Source of the DNA: CAVSUZ01 sp963795415
GTDB taxonomy: Bacteria > Pseudomonadota > Alphaproteobacteria > Acetobacterales > Acetobacteraceae
NCBI GenBank assembly: GCA_963795415.1
Contig: CAWCHQ010000001.1
Coordinates: forward strand, 1,612,001 to 1,676,000
Length of the DNA: 64,000 bases
Direction of reading: 5' to 3'
A program made the translations under genes and the position numbers. Positions 25,291 through 33,917 of this stretch are shown one piece after another (position 1 is the stretch's first letter; every line of letters begins with the position of its first letter). The notes beneath the pieces were generated by a model. The model did not search any database, was not told where the DNA came from, and worked only from the letters and a program-made list of their open reading frames with translations.

Positions 25291-26526
25291 CTACAGGAAC
25301 ACGATGACCGATGGGCTGCCCACCGGAATATACCGGTTGGCGAAGCTCACCGACCCGTTTGCCTGATTGACCCGGAACGCCGTGACATGGTCGCTGCGCT
25401 GATTGCACGCGAACATCCACGACCCCGACGGATCGAGCGCGATGTTCCTCGGATAGTCGCCGCGGGTCCATTCCTCGCCGACCCAGCGCACGCGCCCATC
25501 CCCCAGCACCGCAAACCACGCGATGCTGTTGTGCAGCCGGTTCGCCACGTAAATGAAGCGCCCGTTCGGCGTGATCAGGATTTCCGACGTGAAATTCGTG
25601 CCCGCGAAGCCGGGCGGCAGGGTCGAGAGCTTCTGCCGCAGCGTCAATCCGCCGGTCTGCCCGTCCCAGTCATACACCGCGAGTTCCGAGGCCTCCTCAT
25701 ACAGGTTGTAGAAGTGCCGCCCATTCGGATGGAACACGAAGTGCCGCGGCCCCGCCCCCGCTGAGGCCGCCGGAATGAACGGCGGATTGTTAGCCGTCAG
25801 CTTGCCGCTGGCCGGGTCGAGCTTCCACACGAACGTACGGTCCAGCCCCAGATCGTTGACGATCACGAACCGCCCCGAGGGATCAGCCGCAATCATATGC
25901 GCATGCGGGCCGTTATGGTCGCTTATCGAGAAATTGCCCGGCGGCCCATCGGCAGGACGCCCCGCACCGGGCGGTCCCTCATCGCCCTGCACATCCACCG
26001 CCTCACCCAGCCCGCCATTCGGCTGCACCGGCAGAACCGCCACATTGCCGCCCCCGTAATTGGCGACGAATACGAACTTGCCGCTGGGATGCACGCTGCC
26101 CTGCGCCGGCCCCTTGCCGCGCGAACTGACCGAGTTGAGCGCCGTCAGCTCGCCGGTCCCCGGGTCGACCGCATACGCCGTCACCGACCCCGCCTCGCCG
26201 CCGCCGAAATCGTCGATCTCGTTGATCGCGTACAGGAACCGCCGGTCAGGGGCGAGCGCCAGCCAGGACGGGCTGGCCGACTCGTAGGTTTTCACTCGGG
26301 AAAGCGCGCCCGTTCGCGGATCGAGCCGCATCAGATAGATGCCCTCGCCGTGGCCGACCCCGCCATGAACGACATGCGGCGTATAGGTGCCGACATAAGC
26401 CAGCAAGCTGCGTTGCGCCGGTGCCGTCCGTCTTGTTTGCGCCCGCACGGCCGTGGCGCTCAGCATCGCCGCCGTCCCGCCCGCCAGAATGCTCCGCCTC
26501 GCCAATCCGGCCTGATCCCCTGCCAT
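25291..26526 (-). CDS. Lactonase family protein (7-bladed beta-propeller, exported by Tat)
   Basis: This 411-residue protein has a twin-arginine type signal (GLARRSILAGGTAAMLSATA, then RAQ) followed by repeated propeller blades of the 6-phosphogluconolactonase/YbhE type: AYVGTYTPHVVHGGVGHGEG, LYAINEIDDFGG, FVFVANYGGGNVAVLPVQ, and late FIYVANRLHNSIAWF. The family includes cytoplasmic lactonases, but the signal peptide points to a periplasmic sugar or lactone hydrolase here. It is convergent with the transglycosylase gene. Confidence 0.87.
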   Translation of the reverse strand: MAGDQAGLARRSILAGGTAAMLSATAVRAQTRRTAPAQRSLLAYVGTYTPHVVHGGVGHGEGIYLMRLDPRTGALSRVKTYESASPSWLALAPDRRFLYAINEIDDFGGGEAGSVTAYAVDPGTGELTALNSVSSRGKGPAQGSVHPSGKFVFVANYGGGNVAVLPVQPNGGLGEAVDVQGDEGPPGAGRPADGPPGNFSISDHNGPHAHMIAADPSGRFVIVNDLGLDRTFVWKLDPASGKLTANNPPFIPAASAGAGPRHFVFHPNGRHFYNLYEEASELAVYDWDGQTGGLTLRQKLSTLPPGFAGTNFTSEILITPNGRFIYVANRLHNSIAWFAVLGDGRVRWVGEEWTRGDYPRNIALDPSGSWMFACNQRSDHVTAFRVNQANGSVSFANRYIPVGSPSVIVFL

Positions 26527-26584
26527 GGCCCCTCTCCCGCCGTCATACCGAGCCCTGCCAGCATGATCCCTTCGGCCGCCACCG

Positions 26585-27490
26585 TCACCCCGCCAAAAAC
26601 CACAGACGGAACATCAGCGTCTCCAGCGCCGTCTGCCGCCGCAGTCCCGGCATCCGCAACACCGCCAGCCGCGCCGCCAATCCCCCGCCCAGACCCGCCG
26701 CCAGCGCCGCCAGTTGTTCCCTCGACGAAAGCGAGAGAAGCTCCTCCTGCGCCCGCAGCGCCGCCACATGCTGGCGCAGCAGCGCCATGAACGGCCCAGA
26801 TCCTCGCCTGACCGCCCCCAGCCCGCGCCGAACTGCCGATTCCGGCGCGCCCACAACGTTCTCCGCGTGCTGCCGGTAAAGGACCGTGGCCGCATCGTCG
26901 GCGACGACGCGGCCGCCCGCGGCGGCAATCACCAGGTAGCACCACCAGTCGTGGAATGCCGCCACCGGAGGAACGCTCGCCGCCACAAGCCGCGCTCCCG
27001 CCCGGTTCAGCACCACCGTGCATCCGGTCGCGACGTTCTGGATCAGCGCCCCCGGAAATCCGGGCTGCCGGCGTATCGGCGGCGAAAGTCCCCGCCGCCG
27101 CAAGACTGCATCCACCAGCACCTGACGCGACAAATACAGTGCCGGCACATCAGTGGGCACATCGGCCAGGGCAGCCACCGCCCGCGCCAGCTTCTCCGGC
27201 AGCCAGACGTCATCCTGATCGGCAAACCCCACTGCCTCGTGTTCCCGCGCCGCCGCATGCCGCAACAGGCACAGGAAGCTCTCCGTGGCACCGAAGCGCC
27301 CCCGGCCGTCCAGGCACTGACCCCGCCCGGATGCCAGAAAGGCGCGGACGATCCCTGCCGTCCCGTCCGCCGAGCCGTCGTCCCGCCAATACAGCGTCCA
27401 ATCGCGGTGCGTCTGGCGCTCGATGCTGGCCAACTGCTCGCCCAGAAACCGCTCTCCGTTGAACGTGGAGAGCAGGATCGCAACGCTCAA
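26585..27490 (-). CDS. Family 2 glycosyltransferase
   Basis: This 301-residue protein has a GT-A fold: AILLSTFNGERFLGEQLASI, then WRDDGSADGTAGIV and the metal-binding FADQDDVWLPEKL (DQDD replaces the DxD). NVATGCTVVLNRAG and FHDWWCYLVIAAAGG complete the acceptor half, resembling rhamnosyltransferases of surface polysaccharide pathways. No membrane segment is obvious. It follows the lactonase gene on the same strand, but no polysaccharide cluster surrounds it, so its acceptor is unknown. Confidence 0.87.
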   Translation of the reverse strand: MSVAILLSTFNGERFLGEQLASIERQTHRDWTLYWRDDGSADGTAGIVRAFLASGRGQCLDGRGRFGATESFLCLLRHAAAREHEAVGFADQDDVWLPEKLARAVAALADVPTDVPALYLSRQVLVDAVLRRRGLSPPIRRQPGFPGALIQNVATGCTVVLNRAGARLVAASVPPVAAFHDWWCYLVIAAAGGRVVADDAATVLYRQHAENVVGAPESAVRRGLGAVRRGSGPFMALLRQHVAALRAQEELLSLSSREQLAALAAGLGGGLAARLAVLRMPGLRRQTALETLMFRLWFLAG

Positions 27491-27512
27491 GGATTGCCCT
27501 CGCCGCGGGACC

Positions 27513-27839
27513 CTACACTTTCGCCCCGCCGGACAGCTTCGCCATCATCAGGCGGTCCTTGTTGTCCTGCATCAGCATCGAAAAGCTTGGGATGGTGGAG
27601 AAACCCAAACCCTGCGGAAGTCCCGTATCCGGATCAGCCGTCACCTTGTCATAACTCGCCCCGGCAACCTTTTCCCATTTGCCGGCCGGCTTCTTGACTT
27701 CCACATTCACGACCGTGGCCTTGAACACCATGCGCACGATCGCCTCCTTCGGCGCCGAGGGCTTGGTCAGGCTCGGGCAGCCGCCCATCATTTGCCATCC
27801 GTTCGCCAGCGCCCAGGCGCTCAGCTCGTCCTTGCTCAT
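27513..27839 (-). CDS. Conserved hypothetical protein (108 aa)
   Basis: A small soluble protein: an N-terminal SKDELSAWALANGWQMMGGC helix, then SAPKEAIVRMVFKATVVNVE and a C-terminal FSTIPSFSMLMQDNKDRLMM. It has no signal peptide or recognisable domain. It lies 18 bp downstream of the CoA-transferase gene on the same strand and is probably cotranscribed with it. I do not recognise a family. Confidence 0.65.
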   Translation of the reverse strand: MSKDELSAWALANGWQMMGGCPSLTKPSAPKEAIVRMVFKATVVNVEVKKPAGKWEKVAGASYDKVTADPDTGLPQGLGFSTIPSFSMLMQDNKDRLMMAKLSGGAKV

Positions 27840-27857
27840 GCCGCACTCGCCTCCGCT

Positions 27858-29066
27858 TCAAACCACACCCTTCTCCCGCAGCGCCTCCATCTCCGCCCTG
27901 CTCATCCCCAGGCGCCCGGCCAGCACTTCCTCGGTATGCTGGCCCAGCAGCGGTGGCGCGATCCGGTAATCGGCTGGCGTTTCGGACAGCCGCACCGGAT
28001 TGGCGACAACCTTCACCATGGCGCTGGACGCCCCCCGCATTTCCACCACCATCCCGCGCGCCTGCACATGCGGGTCGGCGAACACCTCGGACAGCTTGTT
28101 GATCGGGCCGCAGCCGATCTTCAGCGCCTCCAGCCGCTCCACCCACCAGCCCGTGTCGTGCTGCCGCATCACCGGCGTCAGAATGTCCGTCACCAGTTGC
28201 CGGTTCTGCACCCGCGCCGCATTGGTCGCGAACCGCTCGTCTTCCAGCAGATGCGTCAACGCGAAATTCTCGCAGAACCGCTTGAAGGTCGGGTCATTAC
28301 CCACCGACAGCACGATGTAGCCGTCCTGCGTCGGGAACACCTGGTAGGGGACGATGTTCGGGTGCTGGTTTCCCAGGCGTGGCGGGTTCTCGCCGGTAGC
28401 CAGGTAATTCATCCCCTGGTTTGCCAGCCAGGCGACATGCGTATCCAGCATGCCGATATCGATCTGCTGGCCCTGTCCCGTCGCGTCCCGGTGCCGCAGC
28501 GCCGCCAGGATGCCGATGCAGCCGTACAAGCCGGCAAACAGGTCCGCCACCGGCACGCCCACCTTCTGCGGCAGCCCCTCCGGCTCGCCGGTCAGGCTCA
28601 TCACCCCGCCCATGGCCTGGATCAGGCTGTCATAGCCGGGCCTCGGCGCATAAGGTCCGGTCTGGCCGAAGCCGGTAATCGAGCAATAGATCAGCCGTGG
28701 AAACTCCCCGCGCAGCTGCTCGTATCCCAGCCCGTATTTCGCCAGTGCGCCGACCTTGAAATTCTCCACCAGCATGTCGCTCTTGGCGATCAGCCGCCTG
28801 GCGATCGCCTGCCCCTCCGGTTGCGCGATATCCAGCGTTACCGACCGCTTGTTCCGGTTTACCCCGGTAAAATACGCGCTCTCCTTGGTCCCGGGCATGT
28901 ACGGGGGCGCAAATCCCCGCGTGTCGTCCCCGCTGCCCGGCTTCTCGATCTTGATCACGTCCGCCCCGAGATCGGCCAGCATCTGCGTGCAGGTCGGGCC
29001 CGCCAGCACGCGGGTCAGGTCGAATACCCGGATTCCGGCCAGCGGCCCGGCGGGATTGGCGGCCAT
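27858..29066 (-). CDS. CaiB/BaiF family (class III) CoA-transferase
   Basis: This 402-residue protein starts MAANPAGPLAGIRVFDLTRV and has the family landmarks LAGPTCTQMLADLGADVIKIE, NRNKRSVTLDI, DMLVENFKVGALAKYGLGYE and the catalytic Asp candidate in GYDSLIQAMGGVMS. These enzymes move CoA between carboxylic acids such as formyl/oxalyl, carnitine or succinyl/malate pairs. I chose the ATG at 29066, preceded by GAGGATCAG, over an ORF start 81 bases upstream. The substrate cannot be deduced. Confidence 0.9.
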   Translation of the reverse strand: MAANPAGPLAGIRVFDLTRVLAGPTCTQMLADLGADVIKIEKPGSGDDTRGFAPPYMPGTKESAYFTGVNRNKRSVTLDIAQPEGQAIARRLIAKSDMLVENFKVGALAKYGLGYEQLRGEFPRLIYCSITGFGQTGPYAPRPGYDSLIQAMGGVMSLTGEPEGLPQKVGVPVADLFAGLYGCIGILAALRHRDATGQGQQIDIGMLDTHVAWLANQGMNYLATGENPPRLGNQHPNIVPYQVFPTQDGYIVLSVGNDPTFKRFCENFALTHLLEDERFATNAARVQNRQLVTDILTPVMRQHDTGWWVERLEALKIGCGPINKLSEVFADPHVQARGMVVEMRGASSAMVKVVANPVRLSETPADYRIAPPLLGQHTEEVLAGRLGMSRAEMEALREKGVV

Positions 29067-29205
29067 TGTCTGATCCTCGGCGCGGAAATTTACGTCCCGA
29101 CAATGCCGCCCGTGCGGCGACGCCACAAGCTCTAACGCCCCGCCCATCCGTCATGGGCCGGCCATCTTCGCAGTGGCGATCTAGCGCCGTTTTCGTTCTG
29201 AGCGT

Positions 29206-29398
29206 CATCCGGCAGAGCGTTTCGGCGCTCCGCGATAAGATGATGCGTCTGAGGGGCCGTGCCCGTCATCGCGAGCCGCCGCGCAGCAGCGGCGTGGCGA
29301 TCCAGGCGAACCTCCTCGCTGCCGCGCCTCGTTTCATGCCCAGCGGTCGGCAATGCCGGTGGGGACCAAGCAGACTTGCGTGGCACACGCCACGAAAG
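29206..29398. repeat. Dispersed repeat with nested second repeat; partner at 47735-47823
   Basis: The ends match the copy at 47735-47823: the hairpin GAGCGTTTCGGCGCTCC followed by GATAAGATGATGCGTCT on the left, and AAGCAGACTTGCGTG with CACGAAA on the right. Between the two ends about 100 extra bp are present here, including CGTCATCGCGAGCC and GCGTGGCGATCCAGG, another common intergenic repeat type. It occupies most of the 337-bp gap between the ThuA gene and the CoA-transferase gene; nothing else is seen there. Confidence 0.7.
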
Positions 29399-29403
29399 CC
29401 TGA

Positions 29404-30045
29404 TCAGGCCGCCGCCCAGAGCATCCCGCGCTGGAGGATGGTCCGCATCTCCGGCACCCGGAACTCCGACGCCACATGGCCCAGCGACGAATAAAACACC
29501 CGGCCGGCTCCATGCCGCCGCTTCCACACCACCGGCATCACCGCACCATCGATCCACGGCGCATGGGCGCCCGAGAAGGTCGTCGCCGCCAGCACCTCGT
29601 TCGAGGGATCGACGTGCATGTAATACTGCTCCGAATGATACTCGAAGCTCCCGATCCCCTCCATGATCGGATCGTCGGGACGGGTGATATCCACACGGTA
29701 GTCGATGACGTTCCCCGGATGGGCCACCCACTGGCCGCCGCACATGAACTGGTATTCCGGAACATCGCGAAAGGCGTCGCACATCCCGCCGTGGTATCCC
29801 GCGAGCCCGACGCCGCTCCGCACCGCCGCGGTCAGGTTCGCCACCTCCTCCTTTTCGATCTTTGACATCGTCATGATCGGCACGATCAGGCTGAGGTCCT
29901 TCAGCGCCGGGTCGGCGAACGCCTCGGTCGATGTCTTCAGATAAACCTCGAACCCCGCCTCCCGCAGCATATCCCCGATAATCTTCGCCCCCTGCTCCGG
30001 TTCGTGGCCGCTCCACCCGCCCCAGACAATGAGTGCCTCGCGCAT
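29404..30045 (-). CDS. ThuA-domain protein
   Basis: This 213-residue class I glutamine amidotransferase-like protein has the ThuA pattern: REALIVWGGWSGHEPEQGAK, AGYHGGMCDAFRDVPEYQF, GQWVAHPGNVIDYRV, PDDPIMEGIGSFEYHSEQYY and VFYSSLGHVASEF. ThuA of Sinorhizobium acts with the dehydrogenase ThuB in trehalose and related disaccharide catabolism. Here it follows a decayed Gfo/Idh/MocA dehydrogenase gene, 12 bp apart, and opposite a sugar ABC transporter, so a role in sugar or 3-keto-glycoside breakdown is a good inference. Confidence 0.88.
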   Translation of the reverse strand: MREALIVWGGWSGHEPEQGAKIIGDMLREAGFEVYLKTSTEAFADPALKDLSLIVPIMTMSKIEKEEVANLTAAVRSGVGLAGYHGGMCDAFRDVPEYQFMCGGQWVAHPGNVIDYRVDITRPDDPIMEGIGSFEYHSEQYYMHVDPSNEVLAATTFSGAHAPWIDGAVMPVVWKRRHGAGRVFYSSLGHVASEFRVPEMRTILQRGMLWAAA

Positions 30046-30057
30046 TGCTCGCTCCTG

Positions 30058-31177
30058 TTAACTGGCCGCGCCGATATGTCCCGAAAGCGGCGCCGGCCGC
30101 TCGACCGTGGTGCCGATCCTGACATGCTGGCCGGTGTCGGACGAGCGGCCGAACGCCTCCATCACCTCCAGCACGTGCAGGGCCAGCGCCCCGCTCGCCC
30201 GATGCGCCCCTCCGGTCCGGATGGCGCATGCTATGTCCGCTGCGCCGATGCTGCGGTAATTGCCGTCGGCATAGGGGGCCTCGACCGGCATCTCCTCCTA
30301 CTCGCCGCCCTTGGCCAGAAACTGGATCGGGCCGCCGAACCGGTTCGGGTCAGGCACCAGCAGCGTGCCATCGGTGCCATAGAGCTCGATCGGCGCATGG
30401 CGCTGCCCCGCGACGTCGAACTGGTGGCGATCTGGACGATGGCGCCCCAGGCAAACTGCAATGCCCCCGCGACATGCGTAGGCACCTCAACGTCGATCAT
30501 TTCGCCGTGCCGCTTCTCGCTGGTGATTTCGCGCGTGCGACGGGGTGTGCTGACCATACCCGCCACACGCTCCACCGGCCCGAGTAAATTCACCAGTGCG
30601 GTGAGGTAGTAGGATCCCATGTCGAACATGGGGCCGCCTCCCACCTGGTAATAGAAAGCCGGATCGGGATGCCAGCGCTCGTGTCCGGGGCACATGAAAT
30701 ACGCCGTTCCACCGACGGGCGTGCCGATCGCCCCTGATCGATCAGCCGCCGGCAGGTCTGATGGCCGCCGCCAAGAAACGTATCCCGTGCGCAGCCCACA
30801 CGCTTCCCCGTTTCCTGTGCGGCCGAGAGCAGACGGTTGCCGTCCTCGAACGGCGTTCCGAGCGTTTTTCCGAATAGACGTGCTTCCCGGCCGCCGGCGC
30901 CCCCAGCCCCACACTCACATGCGATTTGGGCGTGGTCAGATTAACGATCAGTTCGATCTCGGGATCTGCCAGCAGCGCCTCCACGCTCCGCGCCGGCACA
31001 CTGAACTCTTTCGCCCGTGCTTCGGCGGCCGCCGGATCGGCATCGGCGACGCCCCGGATCGAAAGGATCGGGAAATACGGTGCAGGCCTTCAGATACGAC
31101 GGCGAGATATTGCCGCACCCCATGACCCCGACGCCCACCTGAGCCCCCTCTGCTATCGCCCCCTCCGTTATCGCCAT
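30058..31177 (-). pseudogene. Gfo/Idh/MocA-type dehydrogenase, several frameshifts and a nonsense codon
   Basis: Pieced across frames, the protein starts MAITEGAIAEGAQVGVGVMG then CGNISPSYLKAC (NAD loop), continues RGVADADPAAAEARAKEFSV, IELIVNLTTPKSHVSVG, the catalytic-type GKHVYSEK segment, HPDPAFYYQVGGGPMFDMG and a C-terminal half. The frame is broken near 31080-31095, at T5 30865-30869, C4 30731-30734 and AA 30419-30420, each consistent with one gained or lost base, and an in-frame TAG at 30298-30300 follows AKGGE where relatives have Trp. With five lesions this copy is unlikely to be functional unless the assembly is poor. It lies between ThuA and the ROK gene. Confidence 0.8.
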
Positions 31178-32418
31178 CCGATTCCCTCGTCCCCCTTGCC
31201 AGGCATCCGCGGGCGGACCGGACCCGTGGTGCCCCACGGTGCGCCATACAGTTCCCGGAGCGCCGCGCCCGCCGCTCCTCGTGCCCACGCGGTATCATCG
31301 ATCTGGTCCACCGCGATCTCGGAAATGTCCGCGAGCCAGGGCGGCAGCGACGCTGCCAGCGCCTTCTGAAGCCCGCCCAGAAGTGGGTCCCCGAACGCCA
31401 GGCTGGCGCCGGCCAGAACAACACGCGGCGGCGCGAACAGGGTGATCAGGTTGGCGATCGCGATCCCGACCGCCGCGCCGGCGCGGCCCAGGGCATCGGC
31501 CAGCGCGTCGCCCAGCGGGCCGTCAGCCGCCTCCTGCCGCTTCAGGGCAAGCGACAACCCATCCCCGGCCTGCATCGCCTCGGCAAACCCAGGAGCGGCG
31601 CTGAGCGCGCGAAGGATGGCCGCTTCCGAGGCCACATCGGACAGCCGCGCATCCCTGGCACCGGCACTCGCGACCACCAGATCGCCGAGGTTGAAACTGA
31701 TCCCCCGCGCACCCCGGAACAGCGCGCCGCCATGCATGACCCCAAGTCCGAGCGCATGCTCGATCGTGACGACCAGAAAATCATCGAGGTCGCGGCATCG
31801 CCTGAACCAATGTTCGGCAACCGCGGCGGCATTGGCATCGCTTTCGACCAGCGCCGGCAAACCGAGGCGGGAGCGCATCGCCGGGCCAAAGGCGACATCG
31901 TGCTCCCGCAGGATGGGACTGTAGCGGACCAGCCCGATGGCATGCTCCACCACCCCGGGCAGGGCCACGCAGACGCTGTTGACGACGGCAAGGGTCAGTC
32001 CGGCGTCGGCGACGCACCGGCGCACCCCGTCTTCCACCAGGTCGGCGATCACCTCCGCCGGCTGGCGGCTGACGCGCACGGGCATGGCCAGGTGGGCAAG
32101 CACATCGCCCTGAAAGTTGGTCAGTGCACAGACGATCCGCTGCGGAGCGATCTTCACTCCGATGACCCGCGCGGCATCGGCATTCAGCTCCAGCATCACG
32201 CGCGGCCGGCCGCGCTGGGCGCAGCGTATGTCCCCGATGGCGCGCGTGGCGATCAGCCCGTCATCCAGCAACGAGGCGGTGATAGCTGAGACCGTCGTGG
32301 AACTGAGGTCCGTGTACTCGCAGATTTCGGTGCGCGAGACCGATCCATGCCGGCGGATCGCATCCAGCACGTGGAAGCGGTTGATCGCCCGCATCAGTTC
32401 GGGATCGGCGGTTTTCAT
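31168..32418 (-). CDS. ROK-family transcriptional regulator without the usual zinc-cysteine motif
   Basis: This protein of about 416 residues has an N-terminal winged helix (HVLDAIRRHGSVSRTEI, DLSSTTVSAITASLLDDG) and a C-terminal ROK domain with VIGVKIAPQRIVCALTNFQG, SVCVALPGVVEHAIGLVRYS and LPALVESDANAAAVAEHWF. The segment where ROK proteins carry the GHxxV and CxCG zinc cluster reads ISFNLGDLVVASAGARDARL, with no cysteines. It probably represses the divergent sugar transporter and/or the overlapping dehydrogenase gene (10-bp overlap). I start it at ATG 32418, MKTADPELMRAINRFHVLD. Confidence 0.85.
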   Translation of the reverse strand: MKTADPELMRAINRFHVLDAIRRHGSVSRTEICEYTDLSSTTVSAITASLLDDGLIATRAIGDIRCAQRGRPRVMLELNADAARVIGVKIAPQRIVCALTNFQGDVLAHLAMPVRVSRQPAEVIADLVEDGVRRCVADAGLTLAVVNSVCVALPGVVEHAIGLVRYSPILREHDVAFGPAMRSRLGLPALVESDANAAAVAEHWFRRCRDLDDFLVVTIEHALGLGVMHGGALFRGARGISFNLGDLVVASAGARDARLSDVASEAAILRALSAAPGFAEAMQAGDGLSLALKRQEAADGPLGDALADALGRAGAAVGIAIANLITLFAPPRVVLAGASLAFGDPLLGGLQKALAASLPPWLADISEIAVDQIDDTAWARGAAGAALRELYGAPWGTTGPVRPRMPGKGDEGIGWR

Positions 32419-32508
32419 CAGGATGGGAGGCGGATGCTTTTTAGTGGATCGCGGCGTAAATCTCACCCTTGCGCTGCGGCAATGTCAAGCGCACCACGTT
32501 CTTGCCTC

Positions 32509-32539
32509 TTGACGGACCGCCGCACGCGCGTCCATTAAT
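32509..32539 (+). promoter_or_regulatory. Possible sigma-70 type promoter for the sugar ABC operon
   Basis: TTGACG at 32509-32514 is followed after 18-19 bases by CATTAAT, just upstream of the binding-protein ATG at 32566. It lies in the 147-bp divergent region shared with the ROK regulator, where an operator would be expected, though no clear dyad is visible. The spacing is slightly long. Confidence 0.4.
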
Positions 32540-32565
32540 CCGTATCACGCGAAAAAGGTGCCGCC

Positions 32566-33876
32566 ATGGGGGAGGAATTCCAGAATAACGTGCTGTCCCG
32601 TCCGGTCAGCCGGCGCGGGCTGATGACCGCAGCCGCGGCGGGCGCAGCCATGGGGCCGTGGATCCGCCGGGCCTCGGCCGCCGAGACGACGATCCGCTGG
32701 CTGCACCTGGAAGTGAATCCACAGATCCTGAAGATCTGGAACACGGCAGCCGCCGAGTTCGAACAAACCCATCCCGGCGTCACGATCAAGCTGCAGTTCC
32801 TGGAGAACGAGGCCTTCAAGGCCAAGCTGCCGACCTTGCTGCAATCGCCCGACGCCCCGAGCATGTTCTACAGCTGGGGCGGAGGCGTCATGCGCGCCCA
32901 GGCCGATACCGGCGCGCTTCGGCCGATCGGCGCCCAGATGGACGAGGCCTGGCAGAAGCGGCTCAATCCCGCCGCGCTCGACGCTTTCCGCTACCAGGGC
33001 AAGATCTGGGGTGCGCCGCACCAGCTGGCGGTCATGGATCTGTACTACAACACATCGATGTTTCAGAAGGCCGGCGTCTCGGCCGACCAGATCAAGACCT
33101 GGGACGACTTCCTGGGCGCGGTGAAGGCGCTCAAGTCAGCCGGGATCACACCCATCGCGATCGGCGGCGGCGACAAATGGCCGATCATGCATTTCTGGGC
33201 CTATTTGTCGTTGCGGGCCGGCGGCAAGCAGGCCTTCCAGGACGCGATGGCGGGCAAGGGGGAGGGTTTCGCGGGCCCCTCCTTTGTCGAGGCCGGCAGG
33301 CTGCTGAAGCAGCTGGCGGACCTGCGTCCGTTCCAGGAAGGCTATCTTGGAGCGACGTTCCCGGCGATGCTGGGACAGTTCGGCGACGGGCGCGCGGCCG
33401 TCATCCTCAGCTTCAGCGGTACCTATCAGCGGCAGGCGCATGCAGCCGCGGACGGCAAGGGCCTCGCCGAGGACAATCTGGGAATGATCCGCTTCCCGGT
33501 TGTCACGGACGGCAAGGGCCTGCCCACGGACACGATGGGCGGCATCAACGCCTGGCTCGTCTCCCGCAATGCGCCGCCGCAGACCGTCGATTTCCTCAAC
33601 CTCCTGACCGACCTCAAATACCAGTCCGCGACCGCCGCGACCGGCATCTATCTGCCATCGGTCCCCGCGGCCAATGCCGCCATTACCGACCCGCTGCTGA
33701 AGCAGGCCGCGGAGGAGCTCGCTCACTCCACCTATCACCAGAACTATTACGATCAGGATCTCGGACCCGATGTCGGGCGGGTGGTCAATGACCAGACGAC
33801 GGCGCTGGTGGCCGGATCGGCGACGCCGGAGCAGGTGGCGAAGCAGGTCCAGGAAGCGTGGAGTCTGAACCACTGA
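32566..33876 (+). CDS. Sugar ABC transporter substrate-binding protein (family 1), Tat signal
   Basis: This 436-residue periplasmic protein has a twin-arginine signal (VSRRGLMTAAAAGAAMGPW) and the family 1 pattern: TIRWLHLEVNPQILKIWNTA, TLLQSPDAPSMFYSWGGG, GKIWGAPHQLAVMDLYYNTS and DTMGGINAWLVSRNAPPQTV. It initiates a plus-strand operon of binding protein and two permeases, divergent from the ROK regulator. By analogy with the thu locus the ligand may be a disaccharide or glycoside. An AGGTG ribosome site precedes the ATG. Confidence 0.9.
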   Translation: MGEEFQNNVLSRPVSRRGLMTAAAAGAAMGPWIRRASAAETTIRWLHLEVNPQILKIWNTAAAEFEQTHPGVTIKLQFLENEAFKAKLPTLLQSPDAPSMFYSWGGGVMRAQADTGALRPIGAQMDEAWQKRLNPAALDAFRYQGKIWGAPHQLAVMDLYYNTSMFQKAGVSADQIKTWDDFLGAVKALKSAGITPIAIGGGDKWPIMHFWAYLSLRAGGKQAFQDAMAGKGEGFAGPSFVEAGRLLKQLADLRPFQEGYLGATFPAMLGQFGDGRAAVILSFSGTYQRQAHAAADGKGLAEDNLGMIRFPVVTDGKGLPTDTMGGINAWLVSRNAPPQTVDFLNLLTDLKYQSATAATGIYLPSVPAANAAITDPLLKQAAEELAHSTYHQNYYDQDLGPDVGRVVNDQTTALVAGSATPEQVAKQVQEAWSLNH

Positions 33877-33917
33877 GAGGGAGCTTTCCCGCGGGCCGGC
33901 TCGGCGGCGGGTCCGGG

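Noticed and set aside
27423..29135. A 570-codon plus-strand open frame across the CoA-transferase and GT2 genes
   Set aside because: It spans two genuine minus-strand genes and their spacer and shows no family similarity, so it is an artefact of high GC content.
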